Of a stretch of DNA of 64,000 bases, positions 48,923-57,594 are shown one piece after another; the first letter of the stretch is position 1; each line of letters opens with the position of its first letter. Under the pieces are notes generated by a model. It searched no databases and was not told the DNA's origin. It worked only from the letters and a program-made list of their open reading frames with translations. The translations under genes and the position numbers were made by a program. The DNA lies in assembly GCA_003248395.1 (NCBI GenBank), contig QFNA01000006.1, positions 9,299-73,298 on the forward strand, written 5' to 3'. This DNA is from Citromicrobium sp. GTDB taxonomy: Bacteria > Pseudomonadota > Alphaproteobacteria > Sphingomonadales > Sphingomonadaceae.

Positions 48923-51859
48923 TCAGAAGGTGTAGCCGAGGCCGAAGGTGAACTTGCGGCCGGTGAGGTTGGCGTCTTCGGCGAAAGGTTCATAACCCTG
49001 ATAGGAGAACTGCGCCTCGTCGGTGACGTTGATCACGCTGGCAAACGCCCGCAGGCCGTTGTCGAGCGAGTAGGATGCCGACAGATCGAGGCGCTCTTCG
49101 GGGCCGAAGAACTCGTCGCTCTCGATGTCGCTGCCCAGGCCCTCCACATAGTCCGAGCGGTTGACATAGTCGCCGCGGAGCATGAAGCCGTCCCAGGCCC
49201 ATTCCAGCGTGGCCGTGAACAGGAAGTCCGAAAAGCCGGGCAGGGGCAGATCATCGCGATCGGTGCGGTTGGGATAGGAGGCCTCGGTTTCAGTGAAGGT
49301 GGCGCTGACCCCGGCGGTCAGCCCGCTCAGCGCGCCCGGCAGGAACACCAGCCGCTGGCGCGCGATCAGCTCGAGGCCATAATTCTTGGCGCTCGTGCCG
49401 TTCATCGGCACCTCGTATTCGAAGTCGCCGTCCTCCGCTGGGATGGGGATGCCATTGGCATCGAGCGCGTTGAAGTCGTAAACCAGATTATACGAGAAAT
49501 TGTCGATGTCCTTGTAGAACACGCCGACCGAATAGAGACCGCCGCGATCGGTGTAATATTCGAGCTGGGCATCGAAATTGTCCGACAGCGCCGGTTGCAG
49601 GTCCGGATTGCCGTCGGTGATGTCGCCGTCCTCGTTGATGAACCGGCCGCTGGCCAGCTCGCTGCGGCGCGGCCGGCCATAGGTGCGGTTGTAGCTTTCG
49701 CGCAGGATCAGGTTGGGCGTCAGCTCGTGGCGCAGGTGGACGCCCGGAAGCCAGAAATCATAGCTGTTGGCGTTGGTCACCGCATCCACGCTTGCCTCGC
49801 CGTCGAGATAGCTGACCGCATAATTGGTGTTGTCGAAATCGACCCGCTCGTAGCGCAGGCCGGCGATGATGGTGTGCGCGCCGGCGCGCAGCGTGCCCAT
49901 GCCATAGCCGGCATAGGTCTGCTCGGTGCTGTCGAAATCGCCGACATTGCTGTCTTCCAGCGTGTCTTCCTCGTTCAGTTCGAACAGTTCGGGATTCGAG
50001 GCGAGCAGCGCGGCACCGCGCTCGGGGAACACGTTGTAGACCTTGGCCCCGCCCATATAGACCTCGTCGGTCGGATCGAGGATCGAGGCATAGGGAAAGG
50101 CATCGTCCATCTCGTAGACCACGGCTGTCTCGTCGCGGGTCGCCTCGCTGCGGAAATACTTGGCGCCGGCCTTGAGCGTCAGGGCGCTGCTGCCGACATC
50201 GAAGCTGCGCTCGAAGTCGACCTTGGCGCTGTAGACGTCCTCGGTGGAAAGCGCGCTCGTCAGGGCCAGCTCGCCCTCGCTGACAAGCGCGAGATCGGTG
50301 CTGTCCTGCCCGCTGATCTCGGTGATGGCGACATCGCCGCGCGAGGTGTCGAACAGCTCGTATTCGAACAGCATCCACGGCGAATCCGGCTCCGACACGA
50401 AGTTGAGCTCGTTGTCGTTGACGGTGTTCACCTCGCTGCGCGAATAGAACAGGTCGTAGGTCAGCAGGCTGGCGCCGCCCTCGTGGCGGCCGCCGAAATT
50501 GACCGAATACAGCTCGGTCTCGCGATCCTGCTCGGTGCCGATCCACCCGCGCGAGCCTTGCGAGCCATCATCGCCCGGAGTGCCGCGGCCGTAATTCGGC
50601 GTCAGCTCGGCATAGGTCTTGCGGCCGTCGATGGCGTCCTGGAACCGCGTGTCGATGTCGATATCGGTCTCGAACACGTCGTTGCTGCGGTCGGCCTGGC
50701 TGTAGAAGCCGCGCAGATAGAAGGCGTTGAACTCGTCGGTGCGATAATCGAGATCGACGTTGACGGTGTTGGTGCGGGTGGTCTGATAGTCGATTTCCCA
50801 GTGCGAGGATTCCATGAACCAGACCGGCCGGTCATATTGGCCGAGCCCAAGCTGCGGATTGTTGTCCGGCGTCACCTGAACCCAGTCCATGTCGCGATTG
50901 TTCGAGGTCCGATCGACCTCGTAGCTGCCGACCGAGATGCTCACGCCGAAATTGTCGTAATCGCCGCCGAGGCTGAAGATGTCCGAATAGCTGGCGCTGA
51001 GCGAATAGCCCCAATCCTCGGGCAGGTCGGAATAGACCCCGCCGGCCTCGATATTGATGCGCTGGCCGCTGCGCTCGAACGCGCTGCGGGTGACCACGTT
51101 GATGATACCGCCGAGCGCATCGCCGTCGCGGTCGGGCGTGGCGGCCTTGATGACCTCGATATTGGAGATCCCGTCGCCCGAGAACTGGTCTGTCGACAGG
51201 CCGCGGCTGCCGCCCGCCGTGGGCACGCGGTTGCCGTTGATCTGGAACGAATTGTAGGCGCCCTCGATGCCGCGGATGTTGATGCCGGTCGGCTCGCCAG
51301 ACTGGTTGGTGTTGACGCTGAGGCCGGGCAGGCGCTGCAGCGCATAGCCGATATTGCCATCAGGCGCGGGGCCGAACACCTCTTCGGAAAAGATGTTGAC
51401 GATGCCATCGGCGGTGCGCTGCTGGTTGATCGCCAGCGCCTGCCCGACCGCCGCGGCGCGTACGACAATAGGCTCGTGGCCAAGGGCCGTACTGTCGAGG
51501 CCGAAGTCTGCCACGGCGTTGGTATTCTCGGCGACGATAACGCGGCGCGTTGCCGGATCAAAGCCGACATACTCGACCTCGATGGTGTTGGTGCCGACAG
51601 GAACCTGTAGCTGGAAGCGGCCATCCTCGGTCGTGACATCGCGCTCATTTGTTCCACTCACTCGGACAACCGCGCCGCGCAGCGATTCGCCGGTCTGCAC
51701 ATCGTAAACGCGGCCTGTTACCGTCGCCTGCTGCTCGGCAGTGACGGGAGAGGAGGAAGTTCCTGCGTCCTGGGCGTGAGCCGAAGTGGCAATCATGGCG
51801 ACCAGCGCCGTAGATGTAAGCAAATGGCGCGATGCACGCATGGAAGATGCAGTTATCAT
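48923..51859 (-). CDS. TonB-dependent outer-membrane receptor with N-terminal carboxypeptidase-regulatory-like domain
   Basis: Outer-membrane active transporter of 978 residues. Signal peptide ends at AHAQ. Residues about 40-130 are a CarboxypepD_reg-like beta-sandwich (GRVYDVQTGESLRGAVV...). The plug domain follows (NIGYALQRLPGLSVN, GINIRGIEGAYNSFQINGNR), then a 22-strand barrel ending in the aromatic-terminated GRKFTFGLGYTF. ATG 51859 is used; ATG 51841 is the next option. No TonB box is obvious. Such receptors with two phosphatases and a glycosidase-like protein in one operon suggest import of a large organic phosphate ligand or its product. Confidence 0.9.
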   Translation of the reverse strand: MITASSMRASRHLLTSTALVAMIATSAHAQDAGTSSSPVTAEQQATVTGRVYDVQTGESLRGAVVRVSGTNERDVTTEDGRFQLQVPVGTNTIEVEYVGFDPATRRVIVAENTNAVADFGLDSTALGHEPIVVRAAAVGQALAINQQRTADGIVNIFSEEVFGPAPDGNIGYALQRLPGLSVNTNQSGEPTGINIRGIEGAYNSFQINGNRVPTAGGSRGLSTDQFSGDGISNIEVIKAATPDRDGDALGGIINVVTRSAFERSGQRINIEAGGVYSDLPEDWGYSLSASYSDIFSLGGDYDNFGVSISVGSYEVDRTSNNRDMDWVQVTPDNNPQLGLGQYDRPVWFMESSHWEIDYQTTRTNTVNVDLDYRTDEFNAFYLRGFYSQADRSNDVFETDIDIDTRFQDAIDGRKTYAELTPNYGRGTPGDDGSQGSRGWIGTEQDRETELYSVNFGGRHEGGASLLTYDLFYSRSEVNTVNDNELNFVSEPDSPWMLFEYELFDTSRGDVAITEISGQDSTDLALVSEGELALTSALSTEDVYSAKVDFERSFDVGSSALTLKAGAKYFRSEATRDETAVVYEMDDAFPYASILDPTDEVYMGGAKVYNVFPERGAALLASNPELFELNEEDTLEDSNVGDFDSTEQTYAGYGMGTLRAGAHTIIAGLRYERVDFDNTNYAVSYLDGEASVDAVTNANSYDFWLPGVHLRHELTPNLILRESYNRTYGRPRRSELASGRFINEDGDITDGNPDLQPALSDNFDAQLEYYTDRGGLYSVGVFYKDIDNFSYNLVYDFNALDANGIPIPAEDGDFEYEVPMNGTSAKNYGLELIARQRLVFLPGALSGLTAGVSATFTETEASYPNRTDRDDLPLPGFSDFLFTATLEWAWDGFMLRGDYVNRSDYVEGLGSDIESDEFFGPEERLDLSASYSLDNGLRAFASVINVTDEAQFSYQGYEPFAEDANLTGRKFTFGLGYTF

Positions 51860-51892
51860 AAGTCCCTCATTTGAATGGAAGGCCTGCCAGGC

Positions 51893-53347
51893 CTATTTGA
51901 CGCTTTCGTAGGGCAAGGTGTTCTGGAATAGCCGCTGCTCGGGCAGCGTGTTTTCGGAAGGCTGGATCGACTTGGTGCCATTTGCCGATTTCATCAGGTC
52001 GACCTCGTCGTAGAGGGCGCCGTCGGCGGTGTAAGCAGCATAGGTCAACTGGTCGCCATCGATCTCTATGACCTGGAAAAACTGTGTGTTTTCGCCCCGC
52101 CGGGCAAGCGCGACTCCGTTCGGCGCGTAAGCATCCCAGCCAGTAGCGCTGAACTCGTATTGCTTGGGGCCGGAGACCGAGTTGACGAACATCGTCGTCA
52201 CCGTGCCCTCGTCCACTGCGGCGCTGCGGTTCGGCGTCATTTCCAGATCGACCTCCCGCTCGCCAACCTGGCCGCGGGCATAGGTGTGATCGTGCCCTTG
52301 CAGCACAAGGTCGACCGAATGCTTGAGCAGCACCGGTAGAAGGACCTCGCGCCGCGACCGGTTATCCCGCTCGCGCCCGGAGGAGAACACCGGGTGGTGC
52401 ATCGTCACGATTCGCCAACGCGCATCGCTGGCGGCGAGCCCGGAGTCGAGCCATTCGGCCTGTTCGGACATATCCGAAACGTTGCTATTGAGCACGAACA
52501 CTTCGAGGTCGTTCGAGTAGCGTACCGAGTAAACTGTCTCCTGAATCTCATCCGGAAGCTCCGGCTCCTCGGGTAGGCGGAACTGGGGGCGCCATAGGAT
52601 CGAAAGCAGCTTCTGCTTTTGCTCCTCGCCTAGTTTGTAGCTGTCGTATTCGTGGTTGCCCGAAACCGGGATCGCCGGAATCATCCCGTTGATGAAGCTG
52701 CCGGCCCGGAACCAGTGCGCCCATTCCAGATCACGCGAACCGCGGTTTACAAGGTCGCCGGCGTGGAGGATGAAGCGGGCATCGGGAGCCTGCTGGAAGG
52801 CGGCCCGGATCACGCGTGGCCAATGCGAATCGAGGCCATTCTGGGCATCACCGAGATAGATGAAGCGCAAGGGGCCGGAACTGGGAGCGGTCCGGGTCTG
52901 GAACCACTCGCTCCACTGACCCTCAGCGCCTTGCACCCGATAGGCATACAGGGTGTCGGGCTCCAGTCCGTCGAAGCGCACCGAGTGATGGCTGGTTGCA
53001 GGAAGGCCCGCATTGTGCGTAACCGGCAGGACGAGCCCCTCGTGAACGACTTGGTCGAGGTCGAGCAGCTGGGTCTGTGCATCGACCGAGCGCGCAAGCT
53101 GGTCGAATCGTGCATCGGGCAATGCTAGTGTGATCTCGGCACGGGTCGCCTTAATTTCGGCGGAGGTGCGCCAGCTCACGCTGATTGAGGACGCCGGATC
53201 TCTCTCCATGGTCGCCACGATCCGGTCTGGCCACGTGCTCGCCTCCTGCCAGGGAACCTGAGCCGGGGTATGAGCACCCTCGTGCGCCATTGCTGGCATG
53301 ACCGAGCCAAGCATCGCGCCCGTCATTAGCATCAACAAAAGTTTCAT
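51893..53347 (-). CDS. Purple-acid-phosphatase-like metallophosphoesterase
   Basis: Secreted metallophosphatase of the plant-type purple acid phosphatase group. Signal peptide MKLLLMLMTGAMLGSVMPAMA. An N-terminal fibronectin-like domain (about residues 35-150) is followed by the calcineurin-like core: YLGDAQNG, HAGDLVNRG, SGNHEYD, MHHPVF and GHDHTYAR provide the two-metal ligands. 484 residues. Start ATG 53347. It is the first gene of the four-gene operon, 33 bases ahead of the TonB receptor. Confidence 0.9.
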   Translation of the reverse strand: MKLLLMLMTGAMLGSVMPAMAHEGAHTPAQVPWQEASTWPDRIVATMERDPASSISVSWRTSAEIKATRAEITLALPDARFDQLARSVDAQTQLLDLDQVVHEGLVLPVTHNAGLPATSHHSVRFDGLEPDTLYAYRVQGAEGQWSEWFQTRTAPSSGPLRFIYLGDAQNGLDSHWPRVIRAAFQQAPDARFILHAGDLVNRGSRDLEWAHWFRAGSFINGMIPAIPVSGNHEYDSYKLGEEQKQKLLSILWRPQFRLPEEPELPDEIQETVYSVRYSNDLEVFVLNSNVSDMSEQAEWLDSGLAASDARWRIVTMHHPVFSSGRERDNRSRREVLLPVLLKHSVDLVLQGHDHTYARGQVGEREVDLEMTPNRSAAVDEGTVTTMFVNSVSGPKQYEFSATGWDAYAPNGVALARRGENTQFFQVIEIDGDQLTYAAYTADGALYDEVDLMKSANGTKSIQPSENTLPEQRLFQNTLPYESVK

Positions 53348-53399
53348 TGAGCGCCCCTTCCACCGCAATGCAATACGAAGGGCGCCTAGGCGCGCCGAG

Positions 53400-53443
53400 T
53401 TTCAGTTTTCAGTCGGTTTCATTAAATTTCGTTAATGTTCGCC
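53400..53443. repeat. Direct-repeat array with 10-bp period, candidate regulator binding site
   Basis: TTTCAGT (53400-53406), TTTCAGT (53407-53413), TTTCATT (53417-53423), TTTCGTT (53427-53433) and GTTCGCC (53437-53443). The last four begin exactly 10 bases apart, so they lie on the same face of the helix. This is the layout of a regulator with direct-repeat half-sites, such as a PhoB-type response regulator, although the repeat sequence is not the classical CTGTCAT. It lies 53 bases upstream of the operon start. Confidence 0.5.
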
Positions 53444-53695
53444 AATCTGAGAGTTGGATTTCCCGCATAACCGGTTGGTTTGATCCAATTGATTAGGTCA
53501 GTTGGAGGTGTTTAGTCCGCTCTTAGATGCCCGGCGGATTATCTTGAACGGCCGCAATTAGGGCGCAAAGCTGCTGTTGAAAGGCAAAAGGGCAAGCGGC
53601 AGAAAACCACCCCACCTCGCACATTCCATTTTCCTACACGCCGCGCCGTTGCTAGCTTCGCATCGGCTCTTTGAAACCTGAATACCACGGCAAAC

Positions 53696-53727
53696 CGCGG
53701 GGCACCCTTTGGAAAGGGCACCCCGCG
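53696..53727 (-). terminator. Possible terminator hairpin after the acyl-CoA dehydrogenase gene
   Basis: CGCGGGG (53696-53702) pairs with CCCCGCG (53721-53727), and inside, CCCTTT (53705-53710) pairs with AAAGGG (53713-53718), with a two-base mismatch bulge between. No long T run follows on the minus strand, so it is a weak call. It lies 48 bases beyond the stop of the acyl-CoA dehydrogenase. Confidence 0.4.
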
Positions 53728-53775
53728 CATGTGTTTCATCAACTAAAGTCCCGGCGTGACGCCGCGACTCGGCGA

Positions 53776-55581
53776 TTATGCCGCCGTCTGGAAGGCCTCT
53801 TCGCCCAGCGCCATCATGCTGTCGCTGCCCGCCTCCAGCTTGCGGCGCAGCGCTCCGGCGTCGGGCAGGTAACGGTCCATGTAATAACGCGCGGTGGCGA
53901 GTTTCTGTTCGTAAAAAGCCTCGTCGTCGCCCGCATCGCCCAGCTTCGCCTGCGCCACCTTGGCCATCTTGAGCCACATCAGGCCCAGCGTCACGATGCC
54001 CATCATATGCATGTAGTGATGCGCGCCCGCACCCAGATGGTTGGGGTTCTGCATCGCGTTCTGCATGAACCACATGGTCGCGGCCTGCTGCTGGCCCAGC
54101 GCCTTTTCGAGCTGCTCCGCCATACCCTTGAGCTCTTCGACGTCCTTCGCCGCGGCGATTTCCTCGCCGACATGCTTGAAGAAGGCCTGCACGGCAGCCC
54201 CGCCCTTCTGCGCCAGCTTGCGGCCACACAGGTCCATCGCCTGCACGCCGTTGGTGCCTTCGTAAATCTGGGCAATGCGCGCATCGCGGACGAACTGGCT
54301 CATGCCCCATTCCTCGATATAGCCATGGCCGCCGAAGACCTGCTGCATGTTGGTGGCGACCTCGTAACCCTTGTCGGTGCCATAGCCCTTGATGACCGGG
54401 GTCATCAGGCCGAGCAGCAAGTCGGCTTCCTCGCGCTCTTCCTCGGTCTGCGCCTTGTGCGTCAGGTCGACCAGCAATCCGCCCCACAGCGCCAGCGCGC
54501 GCATCCCTTCGGTAAAGGCCTTGGCGTCCATCAGCATCCGGCGGACATCGGGGTGGACGAAGATTGGATCGGCCTGCTGCTCGGGTTCTGCCGGGCCAGT
54601 CAGCGCCCTGCCCTGGCGCCGATCGAGCGCGTAGGCGACGGCGTTCTGGTAGGCGACCTCGGCCTGGCTGAGGCCCTGGATACCGACACCGAGACGCGCG
54701 GCGTTCATCATGATGAACATGGCGGCGAGGCCCTTGTTCTCCTCGCCGACGAGCCAGCCTTTCGCTCCGTCGTAGTTCAGCACGCAGGTCGAATTGCCGT
54801 GGATGCCCATCTTTTCTTCGATGGAGCCGCACATCACGCCATTGCGCTCGCCCAGCGAACCATCTTCCTCGACCAGGAACTTGGGCACCACGAACAGCGA
54901 AATGCCCTTGCTGCTGTCGGGCGCGCCCGGCGTCTTGGCGAGGACGAGGTGGATGATGTTCTCGCTCATGTCGTGTTCGCCGGCGGAAATGAAAATCTTG
55001 GTGCCGGTGATCGAATAGCTGCCGTCGCCCTGCGGCTCGGCCTTGGTCCGGATCATGCCCAGATCGGTGCCGCAATGCGGCTCGGTCAGGTTCATCGTTC
55101 CCGTCCACTCGTTGGAGATCATTTTGGGCAGATACTTCGCCTTCTGCTCGTCCGACCCCTTGGCGAGCAGCGCCGAAGTGGCGCCATTGGTCAGGCCCGG
55201 GTACATGCCGAACGCCTGGTTCGCGGCAGAGATATATTCCTCGATCACGAACCCGAGCACGTGTGGCATGCCCTGCCCGCCGAACTCCTCTGGCGCGGAA
55301 ATGGTGCCCCAGCCCGCTTCGCGAAACTGATCGAACGCTTCCTTGAACCCCGGGGGCGTGGTGACCGAGCCGTCGTCGTTGCGGACGCAGCCGTGTTCAT
55401 CGCCGACACGGTTCAGCGGTGCGAGCACCTCGGAACAGAATTTGCCGCCTTCGCTGACCACCGCCTCGACAACGTCGGGTGTCGCCATTTCGAAGCCGGG
55501 CAGGTTGCCGTAACTGGCAAGGTCCAGCAATTCGTTGATGACGAAGCGCGTGTCGCGTGTGGGGGCTTTGTAGCTGGGCAT
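53776..55581 (-). CDS. Acyl-CoA dehydrogenase (long, C-terminal domain type)
   Basis: FAD enzyme catalysing alpha,beta-dehydrogenation of acyl-CoA in fatty-acid breakdown. 601 residues; FAD and substrate motifs: NLTEPHCGTDLGMIRTKA, FVVPKFLVEEDG, GVGIQGLSQAEVAYQNA and the base-bearing IYEGTNGVQAMDL with the catalytic Glu. A C-terminal extension (GGHGYIEEWGMSQ onward, about residues 430-600) marks the DmdC/AcdA-like long subfamily. It is downstream of a MerR regulator on the same strand; the two may form an operon. Confidence 0.93.
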   Translation of the reverse strand: MPSYKAPTRDTRFVINELLDLASYGNLPGFEMATPDVVEAVVSEGGKFCSEVLAPLNRVGDEHGCVRNDDGSVTTPPGFKEAFDQFREAGWGTISAPEEFGGQGMPHVLGFVIEEYISAANQAFGMYPGLTNGATSALLAKGSDEQKAKYLPKMISNEWTGTMNLTEPHCGTDLGMIRTKAEPQGDGSYSITGTKIFISAGEHDMSENIIHLVLAKTPGAPDSSKGISLFVVPKFLVEEDGSLGERNGVMCGSIEEKMGIHGNSTCVLNYDGAKGWLVGEENKGLAAMFIMMNAARLGVGIQGLSQAEVAYQNAVAYALDRRQGRALTGPAEPEQQADPIFVHPDVRRMLMDAKAFTEGMRALALWGGLLVDLTHKAQTEEEREEADLLLGLMTPVIKGYGTDKGYEVATNMQQVFGGHGYIEEWGMSQFVRDARIAQIYEGTNGVQAMDLCGRKLAQKGGAAVQAFFKHVGEEIAAAKDVEELKGMAEQLEKALGQQQAATMWFMQNAMQNPNHLGAGAHHYMHMMGIVTLGLMWLKMAKVAQAKLGDAGDDEAFYEQKLATARYYMDRYLPDAGALRRKLEAGSDSMMALGEEAFQTAA

Positions 55582-55646
55582 GGAGAGGTCCTTGAAGAAA
55601 ATCGGTTGGCTTGAAATTCGCCTGGGGAAGGATCGGTTTCGGGTTC

Positions 55647-56102
55647 CTAGTCGAGCTGCTCCTCGACCAGATCGATGAATTCGGTCAGATCCTTGATCGA
55701 GCTGTCGATATCGGCGCGCTGCTCCTTAAGCTTGGCCACGTGCCGACGGCATTTCTCCAAGGTCACGCGGCGTTGTTCCGCCCGCCCGTCGTCGAGATCG
55801 TAAAGGTCGATCATCTCGCGTATTTCGGTGAGCGAAAATCCGACGTTCTTCGCACGCATGATCCAGGCAAGGCGGGCCCTGTCGCGTTTCGAATAGATAC
55901 GGGACAACCCGACCCGAGATGGAGCGATCAGCCCCTCGTCCTCGTAAAACCGTAAAGCCCGCGCAGTGCACGCGAACTCGCTTGTCAGATCCGAGATCGA
56001 GTACTGTTCGCGTTCGAGCTTGTCGGGACGTTCGAGATGCGCACCGGCATGACGCCGGTCGGGTGCACCCACTCTGGATTGATCGTGATGCGGCTCAGTC
56101 AT
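55647..56102 (-). CDS. MerR family transcriptional regulator
   Basis: N-terminal winged helix-turn-helix (YSISDLTSEFACTARALRFYE, DEGLIAPSRV), followed by a coiled-coil dimerisation region (LEKCRRHVAKLKEQRADIDSSI) and a short tail without the usual metal cysteines. It resembles MerR regulators of fatty-acid or branched-chain acid catabolism. ATG at 56102 (MTEPHHDQ); an upstream ATG at 56114 adds MHAA. The acyl-CoA dehydrogenase is 66 bases downstream, the likely target. Confidence 0.85.
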   Translation of the reverse strand: MTEPHHDQSRVGAPDRRHAGAHLERPDKLEREQYSISDLTSEFACTARALRFYEDEGLIAPSRVGLSRIYSKRDRARLAWIMRAKNVGFSLTEIREMIDLYDLDDGRAEQRRVTLEKCRRHVAKLKEQRADIDSSIKDLTEFIDLVEEQLD

Positions 56103-56135
56103 GGCCGCATGCATAATTCAACGTTTACGTAAGCG

Positions 56136-56510
56136 TCAAGTATTGACGCGTTCGAGAGCGTCTTGCTCCAGTCGTCGATAGAAACAACTCGTCGCGCCGG
56201 TATGACACGTTGAACCTGCCGGCCGACAGCGAAGTACCAACGCATCCTGATCACAATCGACCAGAATTTCGACGACCGCCAAAGTATTCCCGCTGGTTTC
56301 GCCCTTCATCCACAATTTGCCGCGCGAGCGTGAATGGAAATGCGCAAAGCCCGACTGTCGCGTCGCTTCCACAGCTTCCGCATCCATGAAACCGACCATG
56401 AGAACGGCGTTCGATCCGCTATCGACTACGACGGCTGTCAGCAGCCCCTTGTCGTCGAATTTGGGTTGAAAAACGTCCCCGCATTCGATGGTATCTCTGG
56501 TTTCAGACAA
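56136..56510 (-). CDS. hisI: Phosphoribosyl-AMP cyclohydrolase
   Basis: Third step of histidine synthesis: hydrolytic ring opening of phosphoribosyl-AMP. Zinc- and Mg-site blocks are visible: HFHSRSRGKLWMKGETSGN, VDCDQDALVLRC and CHTGATSCFYR, with cysteines as ligands. Start at TTG 56510 because it is preceded by GAGGA at 6-base spacing (complement of 56517-56521) and gives 124 residues, normal for HisI. It is not next to other his genes. Confidence 0.9.
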   Translation of the reverse strand: MSETRDTIECGDVFQPKFDDKGLLTAVVVDSGSNAVLMVGFMDAEAVEATRQSGFAHFHSRSRGKLWMKGETSGNTLAVVEILVDCDQDALVLRCRPAGSTCHTGATSCFYRRLEQDALERVNT

Positions 56511-56854
56511 GGCGAGTCCTCGAGGTTGTATGAAAACGACAGCTTGTTGCACATTAACCACAAGCTCGGCTCAAAATCGAGCGGCGTTTCACTTCGCAGT
56601 TTCGTCGCCGAACGATTTAAGGGATGTAGTTCATCGCAGGTGCAAGCCTGCCCACCAAGGCCGAAGATGTTCAAAACATCAGGTTCAGGGGGTTCCGGAT
56701 CCGCAGCCCCGCAATATTGCGCGGCGCATCCGGTAACGATGAGGGATAGGGTCAGGTGCATGCTGGGGGGCTGCACCGGTGTCGTGAGACAGGCCCGAGT
56801 AAATTCGTCACGTGGCGCCCGGGTCCGCAAGGTCCCGGGCGTTTCTTTTGCCGA
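56511..56854. other. Intergenic region with an unassigned plus-strand transcript
   Basis: 344 bases between hisI (minus) and the end of comF (minus). It contains a strong plus-strand terminator (56816-56849), a 12-base palindrome CGCAATATTGCG (56710-56721) and a possible hairpin GGTGCA...TGCACC (56755-56777). No open frame has a convincing protein. Minus-strand genes on both sides cannot use this terminator. I therefore suspect a small RNA gene; I could not match SRP RNA, tmRNA or RNase P features. Confidence 0.4.
56816..56849 (+). terminator. Strong intrinsic terminator with GNRA-like loop
   Basis: CGCCCGGG (56816-56823) pairs with CCCGGGCG (56834-56841). Inside, CC (56825-56826) pairs with GG (56831-56832) across a T-T mismatch, with tetraloop GCAA (56827-56830). 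TTTCTTTT follows at 56842-56849. It is oriented to end a plus-strand transcript, but no plus-strand gene precedes it. Confidence 0.85.
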
Positions 56855-57571
56855 TCAGTCTCGCACGCGCGCGAAGCAGGCGATCGTGACGCGTGTGGCG
56901 CCTGCCTTTTTCAGCGCCTTCACGCAGTTGTTGGTCGTCGCGCCGCTCGTCAACACATCGTCGACGAGCAGGATTTCGCGAGCACGGACCCGCGTTTCGG
57001 CCCCCTTCCTAACGCGAATGGCGCCCGAAAGCGCCTTGGCCCTGGCCAATTTGCCCATCCCTCCGAGGCTCGGCGTTGCTCGGTGGCGTTCGAGGCCGTC
57101 GACGAGCAGTTGACCGTGGCCGCGCCTCACCAGTTCTTTCGCGAGCAAGGCCGCCTGATTGTACCCGCGTTTCCAGATCCTCAGGCGGTGCAATGGAACT
57201 GGGACAACCAGGGTGTCTTCCGATATGTCGGCTAGACGTGCCGCGATCAGACCCGCCATCATCGGCGCGAGGCTGATCCTCCCGCCGTGTTTGAATGCCA
57301 GCACGAGCTGGCGCGAGATATCGTTGTAGAATGTCCCGGCGGCTATGCCGTCATGAATTGGCGGCGATGCGAGGCAAGGTGCGCAGAGGCTTCCCTCTAT
57401 CGAGATCTCTGCAAACGGGCGCTGACATGAAGAGCATCCATTGCCGTCTGGAATGGAAAGCTGCGACCAGCAGTCCGCGCAAAGACCACCCTGCGCCCCG
57501 ATCGCGTCGCCACAGGCCGGGCATCTTGGCGGATAGACAAAGTCGACCAGCGGGGCCGCACCCTCACCCAA
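56855..57571 (-). CDS. comF: ComF family protein (phosphoribosyltransferase-like)
   Basis: ComF proteins have an N-terminal zinc finger and a phosphoribosyltransferase domain, and are linked to DNA uptake or repair. Zinc cysteines are in RCPACGD, LCADCWS, GCSSCQRPF and LCAPCLAS; the PRTase loop is ILLVDDVLTSGAT. The C-terminus ends in TIACFARVRD. The start is uncertain: an in-frame ORF extends to 57691, but it would overlap the divergent methyltransferase; TTG at 57571 gives a non-overlapping start with a natural N-terminus. Confidence 0.85.
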   Translation of the reverse strand: MGEGAAPLVDFVYPPRCPACGDAIGAQGGLCADCWSQLSIPDGNGCSSCQRPFAEISIEGSLCAPCLASPPIHDGIAAGTFYNDISRQLVLAFKHGGRISLAPMMAGLIAARLADISEDTLVVPVPLHRLRIWKRGYNQAALLAKELVRRGHGQLLVDGLERHRATPSLGGMGKLARAKALSGAIRVRKGAETRVRAREILLVDDVLTSGATTNNCVKALKKAGATRVTIACFARVRD

Positions 57572-57594
57572 TATCCTGCCGATGCTGGCGGCGC

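Larger units (their letters stand above)
53348..53775. other. 428-base intergenic region upstream of the phosphatase operon
   Basis: The leader between the divergent-side acyl-CoA dehydrogenase end and the operon start. It holds the direct-repeat array (53400-53443) and a possible terminator hairpin (53696-53727). I see no ORF of interest in it. Confidence 0.6.

Noticed and set aside
56438..56830. Possible small lipoprotein on the minus strand (MHLTLSLIVTGCAA from 56761)
   Set aside because: It has a lipobox-like start but no ribosome site, its end runs through the hisI start region, and the rest has no signal of selection. Kept only as part of the unassigned intergenic region.
56750..56850. 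SRP RNA because GGTCAGG is present
   Set aside because: The conserved GGAAGGAAGCAGCC part is absent, so the match is only seven bases.
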